Shown one piece after another: positions 1 through 5,363 of a DNA stretch of 5,363 bases; within the stretch, counting starts at the first letter, position 1, and each line of letters starts with the position of its first letter. A program made the position numbers and the translations under genes. Source of the stretch: Clostridia bacterium (GTDB taxonomy: Bacteria; Bacillota_A; Clostridia; UBA1212); assembly GCA_017464985.1 (NCBI GenBank), contig JAFTXL010000067.1:1-5363 (forward strand), in the 5' to 3' direction. Under the pieces are notes generated by a model. It was not told where the DNA came from. It was given only the letters and a program-made list of their open reading frames with translations, and did no database searches.

Positions 1-699
1 AGTATAATGCTTTCCTGTCTGAATACACATAAGTATATCTTGCGCTCTTGCGTCACTGCGTTCGATAAAATGGACGTCATTTGTCGCAACAAGCGGAATA
101 CCTGTCTCTTCAGACATTTTTATAAGTTGCTGATTAACTTTTATCTGTTCTTCAATTCCGTTGCTCTGCAGTTCAAGATAATAATTTCCCTGTCCGAAAG
201 TATTGTTATACCAAAGCGCAAGATTTTTCGCGCCCTCATAATCGTCATGTAAAATCAGCTGCGGAATGTCACCGCCTAGACACGCGGAACAGCATATAAT
301 GCCCTCACTGTTTGATTCAAGAAGTTCTTTATCAACTCTCGGTTTATAATAGAATCCGTCAACAAATGCAGCAGATACTATTTTTATCAGATTTTTATAT
401 CCTGTATTATTTTTTGCAAGCAAAATCAAATGCCCGTAATCGGAATCATACGCAGATTCTTTATCAAATCTGGTTCTGCGCGCAGTATATACTTCACATC
501 CGATTATAGGTTTTATCCCCTGCTTTTTGCACTCATTATAAAAATCAATCACGGCGTACATTACGCCGTGATCGGTTATTGCAAGTGCATTCATTCCTTT
601 TTCTTTACATGCAGAGACAAGCTTTTCTATACGGCACGCACCGTCCAAAAGACTGTACTCTGTATGCACATGAAGATGAACAAAATTATTTACACTCAT
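1..699 (-). CDS. dnaE: DNA polymerase III subunit alpha, N-terminal PHP-domain part (cut by the left edge)
   Basis: DnaE is the catalytic subunit of the replicative DNA polymerase III. Only its first 233 residues are in the window, in one stop-free frame running to base 1; the family is usually about 1,100-1,200 residues. The visible part is the PHP domain. Residues 8-20 carry the opening motif HLHVHTEYSLLDG with the H-x-H metal-binding pair (H10, H12). TDHG follows at 42-45, GCEVY at 67-71, YYKPR in the middle, and ATNDVH at about 205-210. These are PHP residues of bacterial DnaE. PolC is excluded because the protein begins directly with PHP, with no N-terminal OB or exonuclease region. The ATG at 699 is chosen because AAGGAAA lies about 5-7 bases upstream, in the 15-base gap after the pgcA stop. 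It is therefore probably co-transcribed with pgcA. Whether the PHP domain still proofreads cannot be judged from this part. Confidence 0.95.
   Translation of the reverse strand, partial: MSVNNFVHLHVHTEYSLLDGACRIEKLVSACKEKGMNALAITDHGVMYAVIDFYNECKKQGIKPIIGCEVYTARRTRFDKESAYDSDYGHLILLAKNNTGYKNLIKIVSAAFVDGFYYKPRVDKELLESNSEGIICCSACLGGDIPQLILHDDYEGAKNLALWYNNTFGQGNYYLELQSNGIEEQIKVNQQLIKMSEETGIPLVATNDVHFIERSDARAQDILMCIQTGKHYT
548..572. repeat. 11-bp perfect inverted repeat with 3-base loop inside dnaE
   Basis: The arms ATCACGGCGTA (548-558) and TACGCCGTGAT (562-572) are perfectly complementary and separated by only CAT. The repeat falls on the dnaE codons for D43 to D52 (DHGVMYAVID), starting about 125 bases into the gene. 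DHG is a conserved PHP motif, so part of the symmetry may come from codon choice around fixed residues. As RNA it would form a stable, GC-rich hairpin early in the coding region. No function is assigned. Confidence 0.6.
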
Positions 700-714
700 T
701 ATATTTTCCTTAAA

Positions 715-2451
715 TTATTTAAGAAGTTCCTGAACACTTGCCATAAGTGATGCCTTTATAGCCTCTGCTTTATCCCAGGCATCGTTCATACTGTTTTTAT
801 CACAGATACCGAAATAGAATTTAATCTTAGGCTCTGTTCCTGACGGTCTTATAGCAAACCATCCGCAATCAAGTTCATAATAAAGAACATTTGACTTAGG
901 AAGTTTTACAGCGGTTTCTTCACCTGTCTTACAGTCGTATGCTATAGATGTCGATATATCTTTGAATACATTGATTTCGCCTTCAACGACACTTCCCTTT
1001 TTGCTTCTGAAAGAGTCCATGAGTTCTGCCATCTTTGCAATACCTGACTCACCTTTAAGAGTGAGCGAAACCTGCATTTCAGCGTAGTATCCGTATTTCT
1101 CGTAAATAGCCTCAAGCGCGTCAAGAAGTGTCATATCCTGTGCCGCATAGTAAGAAGCCGCTTCTGCAAGAAGCATACATGACGCAACACCGTCTTTATC
1201 TCTTGCGTAGCTTCCGGCAAGATATCCGTAGCTCTCTTCAAAACCAAATACAAAGTGTTTATCTCCCTGCTCTTCTAAAAGCGCAATCTGTTCGCCTATA
1301 AACTTAAATCCTGTAAGTACCTGTATATACTCTACTTCATAGTTTGCGCATATTGCGGCAGCAAGGTCCGTAGAAACAATAGTAGAAACCACAAACGGAT
1401 TCTCAGGAAGAGTCTTATCCTGAGCACGCGTAGAAAGTATGTACTCCAAAAGTACAACACCAATCTGATTTCCGTTAAGCATTACATACTCGCCGGATTT
1501 GCTCTTTATAAAAGCACCTGTACGGTCTGAATCAGGGTCTGTAGCAAGAGTAAGATTTGCTCCGCATTTTTCCGCAAGCTCAACAGCAAGGTCATATGCT
1601 CCTCTGTCTTCAGGGTTAGGAACATTTACTGTAGGGAAATCGCCGTTAGGCTCCATCTGTTCTTTAACAACATTTAAGTTTGAAAAACCCAAATCAGTAA
1701 GTACCTCGGGTACCCATTTAGCACCTGCTCCGTGAAGAGGAGTGTATACAAGCTTAAGATTTGCCGCGTTTTCTTTAAGACGCTCTTTATTAACAAGCAA
1801 TTTTTTAATTTCTTTAAAATAAGAATTTCTTACTTTATCATCAAGAATCTTTATAGTTCTGTTTTTTACAAAGAAATTATAATCGAATTTAGGAAGTTTA
1901 GTATAATCTGTAATTTTATTTATTACGTCAGTAATAATTTTACTGTCCTCAGGCGGAATCTGCGCTCCGTCACTGCCGTACGCTTTATAACCGTTGTACT
2001 CCTTAGGATTATGGCTGGCTGTAACCATGACACCCGCAGCACATTTAAGCTTTCTGATAGAGTAAGAAAGCACCGGAACGGGACAAATCTCAGGATGCAT
2101 ATAAACTTTGATGCCGTTTCCCGCAAATACTGATGCGGCCTCCATAGCGAACTCTTTTGAGAAATTTCTGCTGTCATAACCTATAACAATACCTGCTTTC
2201 ATTGCCTCCGGACCACGTTTTACAATCATCTGCGCGATACCGTGGCTGACACGTCTTACAACATATACATTTATTCTGTTTGTACCAGCTCCGATAACAC
2301 CTCTGATACCTGCAGTACCGAACTCAAGCTCTTTATAAAATCTATCTCTGATTTCAGCATCATCACCTTCGATTGCAGCCAGCTCAGCTCTGGTATTCGC
2401 ATCAAAATAAGGCATGCTGCTCCACTGTTTATACAAAATTTCAACGTCCAT
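715..2451 (-). CDS. pgcA: Alpha-phosphoglucomutase (phosphohexomutase superfamily)
   Basis: This cytosolic enzyme interconverts glucose 1-phosphate and glucose 6-phosphate through a phosphoserine. It links glycolysis to glycogen and to UDP-glucose for cell-envelope sugars. At 578 residues it matches the Bacillus PgcA type (about 580). All four signature loops are present in order. FGTAGIRG (44-51) is an N-terminal substrate loop. TASHNP (144-149) carries the phosphorylated Ser146. DPDSDR (305-310) is the Mg-binding loop with D305, D307 and D309. GFEESYGY (403-410) is the sugar-recognition loop, and RPSGTEPK (535-542) is the C-terminal phosphate-binding loop. The ATG at 2451 is fixed by AGGAGG (2461-2466) nine bases upstream. 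The gene starts 48 bases after the cca stop and has its own promoter at the end of cca. It ends in TAA, 15 bases before dnaE. Some relatives also act on mannose phosphates or are annotated as plain phospho-sugar mutase, so substrate specificity is inferred. Confidence 0.95.
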   Translation of the reverse strand: MDVEILYKQWSSMPYFDANTRAELAAIEGDDAEIRDRFYKELEFGTAGIRGVIGAGTNRINVYVVRRVSHGIAQMIVKRGPEAMKAGIVIGYDSRNFSKEFAMEAASVFAGNGIKVYMHPEICPVPVLSYSIRKLKCAAGVMVTASHNPKEYNGYKAYGSDGAQIPPEDSKIITDVINKITDYTKLPKFDYNFFVKNRTIKILDDKVRNSYFKEIKKLLVNKERLKENAANLKLVYTPLHGAGAKWVPEVLTDLGFSNLNVVKEQMEPNGDFPTVNVPNPEDRGAYDLAVELAEKCGANLTLATDPDSDRTGAFIKSKSGEYVMLNGNQIGVVLLEYILSTRAQDKTLPENPFVVSTIVSTDLAAAICANYEVEYIQVLTGFKFIGEQIALLEEQGDKHFVFGFEESYGYLAGSYARDKDGVASCMLLAEAASYYAAQDMTLLDALEAIYEKYGYYAEMQVSLTLKGESGIAKMAELMDSFRSKKGSVVEGEINVFKDISTSIAYDCKTGEETAVKLPKSNVLYYELDCGWFAIRPSGTEPKIKFYFGICDKNSMNDAWDKAEAIKASLMASVQELLK

Positions 2452-2460
2452 TATAAATTG

Positions 2461-2466
2461 CCTCCT
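2461..2466 (-). promoter_or_regulatory. Strong Shine-Dalgarno site of pgcA
   Basis: AGGAGG on the minus strand, nine bases before the ATG at 2451. It is a full match to the anti-Shine-Dalgarno sequence and fixes the pgcA start. Confidence 0.85.
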
Positions 2467-2487
2467 CGCAATAAAATTCTATTATTT

Positions 2488-2516
2488 ATTTTACAGGATT
2501 TACCTGTTTCCGTCAA
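2488..2516 (-). promoter_or_regulatory. Sigma-70/SigA-type promoter for pgcA-dnaE
   Basis: On the minus strand, TTGACG (2511-2516, five of six matches to TTGACA) is followed by a 17-base spacer and TAAAAT (2488-2493, five of six matches to TATAAT). Transcription would start near 2481, giving a leader of about 30 bases that contains the AGGAGG of pgcA. The -35 box lies in the last codons of cca, and the cca stop codon is in the spacer. This would let pgcA and dnaE be expressed independently of metY-cca. It is a pattern match only; no start site is known. Confidence 0.65.
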
Positions 2517-3688
2517 TAATGTCGCGTGCCGCTCCCACAAGCGTTTCATGCTCATTTTTAATATTTTCATTTATAACTTCTTCAAGAAGTATGTTCAGAA
2601 CATTACCTATCATTTTTCCGTCTTTGACGCCTAATTTTTTTATATCATTTCCGTTAATTTTCATATCTTTAAGACGGAAACACTGTTTTTCTTCAAGAAT
2701 ACGCTTTGCAGTCCCACACAATGCTTCACACATTTCAAGACCGCTTTTAATATATTCCCCTTTATGCGCCGAAATGTCTGCCTTCTTCATTTCTATCAAA
2801 CGGAAGAAATTTTCTTCTCCGAGCTTTCCGAGCCATCTTTTTACACATGCATCGCTGTTTTCAATACGGTCGTCATGGTGTTTTACTAAAAGAGCAACTG
2901 TTTCTTTGGTTTTATTGTCCGCTTTTAAAGAAGTCAGAATTTCCCGGGCAATTATCTCACTTTCCGCAGGATGCTTTTTAAAATGACTTTCTCCGTTTTC
3001 ATCTACGGTATGCGTTTTCGGTTTTCCGAGATCGTGCATCAAAAGAGCGATTCTCAATACGACATCGTCTTTTGAATGAGACACGGCACAAAGAATATGT
3101 TCCCAAACATCCATGCAGTGATGCCTGTTATTTTGCGGAAATCCTACAGACAGCTTTATCTGAGGCATAATCACTTCAAGTACCGAAGTAAATTTTCTGA
3201 GTACACAGGCAAGATATTCGCCGTCTTTTGCGGACATCATCTTTACAAATTCAGTCCATATTCGTTCTCTCGAAATACTCTCAAGATTTACCGCAAACCG
3301 CTTTGCGGCTTTTTCGGTTTCGCTCTCCACGTCAAATTTGAGCACCGCAGAAAAACGTATACAGCGCATTATGCGCAATGCGTCCTCATTAAAACGCTCC
3401 TCTGCGCTTCCGACACATCTTATAATGCCTCTGTCAATGTCCTCACGGCTTCCACAGCAATCTACAAAACCTCTTTTATGACTGTACGCCATCGCGTTAA
3501 CCGTAAAATCACGTCTGAGAAGATCTTCTTTAATATTTTTTGTAAATGATACACTCTCTGGATGGCGGCAATCTTTATAATCGCCGTCAATTCTGTATGT
3601 TGTAATCTCTATCGGATTTCCCTCCGACATAACCGTGACCGTGCCGTGTTTTATGCCTGTCTCGATAATGCGGTAGCCCTCAAAACAC

Positions 3689-3706
3689 GCCGCAGTCTCC
3701 TGCGGC
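3689..3706 (-). repeat. 7-bp hairpin downstream of the cca TAG
   Basis: GCCGCAG (3689-3695) and CTGCGGC (3700-3706) are perfectly complementary around a 4-base loop. In the mRNA this stem begins about 44 bases after the TAG. Alternative pairing is possible through the overlapping CTGCGG/CCGCAG pair at 3700-3713. It adds to an unusually structured stretch of cca codons 26-54, and its function is unknown. Confidence 0.45.
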
Positions 3707-3734
3707 TCCGCAGATGTGCACACATCCCAATCGT

Positions 3735-3773
3735 GCGGCTCGCTTCCGAGCTAAATATCTAGGAGCGAGCCGC
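3735..3773 (-). repeat. 10-bp GC-rich hairpin enclosing the premature TAG in cca
   Basis: On the minus strand GCGGCTCGCT (3773-3764) pairs perfectly with AGCGAGCCGC (3744-3735) around a 19-base loop. The loop holds codon 30 (CTA) and the stop codon 33 (TAG). Inside it, CTAG (3762-3759) can pair with TTAG (3754-3751) around ATAT, with one G-U pair. If base 3761 were G on the minus strand, restoring arginine CGA, CCGAG (3763-3759) would pair with CTCGG (3750-3746). The outer stem would then continue to 15 bp with one bulged A. This supports CGA as the earlier codon. Confidence 0.7.
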
Positions 3774-3851
3774 CGACTACGTATGCCTCATATCCGTTCT
3801 CTTCTAAAATATCAATGATTTTTTCCGCAAACGCAGGAAGTTTTATCATAA

Positions 3852-5132
3852 TCAGCAATTCTCCAATGCCTGCTTGATATCTGAGATAATATCATCGCAG
3901 TTTTCTATACCTACTGAAAATCTTACAAGGTCGGGGCTTACACCGCAATCATACAGCTCTTTATCAGAAAGCTGTCTGTGAGTAGTACTTGCGGGATGCA
4001 GACAGCATGTACGTGCATCGGCAACATGAGTAACTACCGCAGCAAGCTTGAGTGAATCCATAAACTTCGTAGCAGATTCTCTTCCGCCTTTTATACCGAA
4101 AGATATTACACCTGACGAACCGTTTGGCATATATTTTTTACACAGTTCATAGTTTTTATTTCCCTTAAGATCGGGATAATTTACCCATGAAATTTTTCCG
4201 TTGGAATTTTCTGTCTCAGCATTTAAAAATTCTGCTATTTTAAGAGCGTTCTGAGAATGTCTTTCAACACGGAGATGAAGTGTTTCAAGTCCGATATTGA
4301 GAAGGAATGCATTCTGAGGACTTGCCATCGCTCCCATGTCACGCATAAGATGAGTACGCATTTTAATAATGTATGCAGCCTTTCCGAACTTTTCAGCATA
4401 TACAACGCCGTGATAAGTCTCATCCGGAGTTGTAAGCTGAGGATAAAGTCCGTTATTCCAATCAAAATTACCGCTGTCAATGACAACACCGCCGAGCGCG
4501 CACGCATGTCCGTCCATATATTTTGATGTAGAATGAGTTACTATATCCGCGCCGAATTCAAACGGACGACAGTGAACAGGAGTCGGGAATGTATTGTCGA
4601 CAATAAGAGGTACTCCATGGTCATGCGCACACTTTGCAAAAGTCTCTATATCAAGAACCTCCAGAGACGGGTTAGACAGAGTCTCACCGAATACACATCT
4701 TGTGTTAGGCTTAAAAGCCGCTGAAAGCTGCTCATATGTTGAATTAGGCGAAACGAAAGTAAAATCGATTCCCATTTCTCTCAGTGTCTTATTAAAAAGA
4801 TTATATGTTCCTCCGTAAACAGCGCTTGAACATACTACGTGAGAACCGGCATGGCATATATTAAGCACAGAATACATCGAAGCAGCCTGACCCGAAGATG
4901 TCATAACAGCACCTACTCCGCCCTCAAGCTCCGCAATCTTTTTTTCTACAGCATCGACTGTCGGATTTGCAAGGCGTGTATAGAAAAATCCGTCTGCTTT
5001 AAGGTCGAAAAGATCTCCCATGTATTCAGATGAATCATATTTAAAAGTAGTACTTTGATAAATCGGCAAAACCCTTGCTTCGCCGTTTTTAGGCTTATAT
5101 CCTGATTGAACACATTTTGTATCAATATGCAT
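3852..5132 (-). CDS. metY: O-acetylhomoserine sulfhydrylase (O-acetylhomoserine aminocarboxypropyltransferase)
   Basis: This cytosolic PLP enzyme makes homocysteine from O-acetylhomoserine and sulfide, the direct sulfhydrylation route to methionine. It belongs to the Cys/Met-metabolism (gamma-lyase/synthase) fold family and at 426 residues has the MetY length. Visible marks are VLPIYQSTTF (21-30), YTRLANPT (51-58, cofactor-phosphate region of the neighbouring subunit), SSGQAA (79-84), and VDNTF (178-182, with the aspartate facing the PLP pyridine). Also present are HSTSKYMDGH (200-209), with Lys204 as the likely Schiff-base lysine, HPASTTHRQL (379-388), and RFSVGIE (404-410), with Arg404 for the substrate carboxylate. 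The ATG at 5132 is preferred because GGAGG (5141-5145) lies eight bases upstream. A GTG at 5153 in the same frame would put that site inside the gene. MetZ (O-succinylhomoserine) or methionine gamma-lyase activity is less likely, given the roughly 50-residue insert before YTRLANPT and the total length. The gene ends in TGA, two bases before cca. Confidence 0.93.
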   Translation of the reverse strand: MHIDTKCVQSGYKPKNGEARVLPIYQSTTFKYDSSEYMGDLFDLKADGFFYTRLANPTVDAVEKKIAELEGGVGAVMTSSGQAASMYSVLNICHAGSHVVCSSAVYGGTYNLFNKTLREMGIDFTFVSPNSTYEQLSAAFKPNTRCVFGETLSNPSLEVLDIETFAKCAHDHGVPLIVDNTFPTPVHCRPFEFGADIVTHSTSKYMDGHACALGGVVIDSGNFDWNNGLYPQLTTPDETYHGVVYAEKFGKAAYIIKMRTHLMRDMGAMASPQNAFLLNIGLETLHLRVERHSQNALKIAEFLNAETENSNGKISWVNYPDLKGNKNYELCKKYMPNGSSGVISFGIKGGRESATKFMDSLKLAAVVTHVADARTCCLHPASTTHRQLSDKELYDCGVSPDLVRFSVGIENCDDIISDIKQALENC

Positions 5133-5140
5133 AAAATGTA

Positions 5141-5145
5141 CCTCC
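5141..5145 (-). promoter_or_regulatory. Shine-Dalgarno site that decides the metY start
   Basis: GGAGG on the minus strand sits eight bases before the ATG at 5132. Because it lies downstream of the in-frame GTG at 5153, it argues for the shorter 426-residue MetY. Confidence 0.85.
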
Positions 5146-5183
5146 GTAATCACTCAAATTTTATCGCTTACGCAATGTATTCC

Positions 5184-5212
5184 AGTATATCACAGCACAA
5201 TTTAAAGGTACA
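5184..5212 (-). promoter_or_regulatory. Probable extended -10 promoter of metY
   Basis: TGATATACT on the minus strand (5192-5184) fits an extended -10 box: TG, one base, then TATACT, which matches TATAAT at five of six positions. The hexamer 17 bases further upstream, TGTACC (5212-5207), matches TTGACA at only three positions, so activity would rest on the extended -10 or on an activator. Transcription would start near 5177, leaving a leader of about 45 bases. That is too short for a SAM or T-box riboswitch. Confidence 0.5.
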
Positions 5213-5238
5213 GAAAATCTTTGCTGAACTGAAAAGTT

Positions 5239-5331
5239 AAATTCCACTTCTTAATGCGGTTCTGTAAAAGTAGATTTTACTCTTACAGAACCGCATTATT
5301 AACAAAAAAAACTTCCCTTAAAGTGGAAATT
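5239..5331. repeat. Nested palindrome flanked by AAATT direct repeats, miniature-element-like
   Basis: The outer arms CCACTT (5244-5249) and AAGTGG (5321-5326) are inverted. Counting TT/AA they become 8 bp, TTCCACTT/AAGTGGAA. They are bordered on both sides by AAATT in direct orientation (5239-5243 and 5327-5331), which would fit a 5-base target duplication. Inside lies the long hairpin at 5252-5298 and, on the minus strand, a run of eight T. No open frame of note is present. This could be a non-autonomous element, a conserved regulatory RNA or chance, because AATT is common and self-complementary. Confidence 0.35.
5252..5298. repeat. Long hairpin with 16-bp perfect arms upstream of metY
   Basis: The left arm (5252-5267, containing TGCGGTTCTGTAA) and the right arm (5283-5298, containing TTACAGAACCGCA) are perfectly complementary over 16 bp. 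After one A-C mismatch the stem continues for four more pairs (5269-5272 with 5278-5281) around the loop GATTT. It is about 40 bases upstream of the proposed metY -35 region. It is not a canonical intrinsic terminator: on the plus strand it is followed by A residues, and on the minus strand the T run precedes the stem. Confidence 0.8.
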
Positions 5332-5347
5332 AGTGTTACAATTAGTG
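5328..5347. repeat. Tandem direct repeat AATTAGTG with 12-base period
   Basis: AATTAGTG occurs at 5328-5335 and again at 5340-5347, separated by TTAC, so repeat starts are 12 bases apart. A period near one helical turn could suit a regulator binding the same DNA face, but with two short AT-rich copies chance is quite possible. Confidence 0.3.
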
Positions 5348-5363
5348 CCTAAAGCGGCAAAAT

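Larger units (their letters stand above)
2500..3849 (-). pseudogene. cca: CCA-adding tRNA nucleotidyltransferase (HD type), interrupted by in-frame TAG at codon 33
   Basis: The intact enzyme adds or repairs the 3' CCA of tRNAs. Read through the stop, the frame encodes 449 residues, a normal length for the Clostridia HD-containing type. The order is as follows: VVGGS at 24-28 (nucleotidyltransferase motif); catalytic D-W-D at 40-42; LLRRDFTVNAMAY at 110-122; DALRIMRCIRF at about 156-166; and ERIWTEFVKMM at about 195-205. An HD phosphohydrolase domain follows, with HH at 243-244 and HD at 272-273. Codon 33 (3751-3753) is TAG where relatives have leucine in the GGxxRDxLLG segment, and codon 30 is leucine instead of the conserved arginine. 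The other 416 codons are open to a TAA at 2500. The ATG at 3849 lies two bases after the metY stop, with GGAG 11 bases upstream, which suggests translational coupling. A restart at the GTG of codon 43 (3723) would lose both catalytic aspartates, and no good ribosome binding site precedes it. Recent decay, sequencing error and readthrough cannot be separated here. Confidence 0.85.

Noticed and set aside
430..750. Open frame on the plus strand opposite dnaE, and similar plus-strand frames at 1732-2133, 2242-2634, 2414-2986 and 3076-3549
   Set aside because: They lie antisense to clear conserved genes, show no recognisable domain and have low-complexity or basic composition typical of antisense shadows.
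2493..2507. Hairpin ACAGG/CCTGT at the cca stop as a terminator
   Set aside because: The stem is only 5 bp and no T tract follows in either direction. It also overlaps the proposed pgcA promoter spacer.
2500..3723. A complete shorter 407-residue gene starting at the GTG at 3723
   Set aside because: It would lack the GG motif and both catalytic aspartates, and no convincing ribosome binding site precedes it. The upstream codons clearly belong to the same protein, so one interrupted gene is the better description.
3723..3849. Genome-wide reassignment of UAG, or pyrrolysine use, to explain the cca stop
   Set aside because: No other in-frame TAG occurs in about 1,240 codons of neighbouring genes, and the replaced residue is a hydrophobic leucine in the fold. 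One codon is not enough to claim a changed code. It is kept only as something to test.
5133..5153. Longer MetY starting from the GTG at 5153
   Set aside because: The strong GGAGG at 5141-5145 would then be inside the gene, and the family N-terminus begins naturally at MHIDTK.
5303..5325. Intrinsic terminator on the minus strand (ACTTT/GAAGT stem before T8)
   Set aside because: The T run is good but the stem is five weak pairs, including a G-U, and no upstream gene is visible in the window. It could be a weak terminator for a gene to the right, but the support is insufficient.
5332..5363. End of a coding region entering from the right edge
   Set aside because: Every minus-strand frame stops within a few to about twenty codons, and none shows a recognisable protein tail.

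Overview
The window reads as a low-GC chromosomal segment from an anaerobic member of the Bacillota, most likely class Clostridia. The reasons are strong AGGAGG-type ribosome binding sites, AT-rich third codon positions, and family-level resemblance of all four proteins. A species cannot be named from the sequence alone. There are no mobile-element genes, CRISPR repeats, rRNAs or tRNAs.

All four genes lie on the minus strand, so transcription runs from right to left. In that order: a 231-base upstream region (5133-5363) with a promoter and a nested palindrome; metY (5132 to 3852), a PLP-dependent O-acetylhomoserine sulfhydrylase; cca (3849 to 2500), an HD-type CCA-adding tRNA nucleotidyltransferase broken by an in-frame TAG at codon 33; pgcA (2451 to 715), an alpha-phosphoglucomutase; and the first 233 codons of dnaE (699 to the left edge), the DNA polymerase III alpha subunit. 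Spacing is tight at two junctions (2 bases metY-cca, 15 bases pgcA-dnaE) and 48 bases at cca-pgcA. A near-consensus promoter for pgcA-dnaE sits across the end of cca, so the segment probably holds two overlapping transcription units: metY-cca and pgcA-dnaE.

The genes do not form one pathway. They cover sulfur assimilation into methionine precursors, tRNA 3'-end maturation, sugar-phosphate metabolism and DNA replication. This is a housekeeping neighbourhood, and I see no new multi-gene system.

The point most worth a second look is cca. The whole 449-residue family architecture is present in one frame with a good ribosome binding site, but a TAG replaces a conserved leucine three codons after a conserved arginine that now reads leucine. 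Both changes fall inside a 10-bp perfect hairpin, close to the nucleotidyltransferase active site. Recent pseudogenisation, sequencing error, hairpin-templated mutation and stop-codon readthrough are all possible. A second notable structure is a roughly 90-base nested palindrome upstream of metY, flanked by AAATT direct repeats and resembling a small miniature element.
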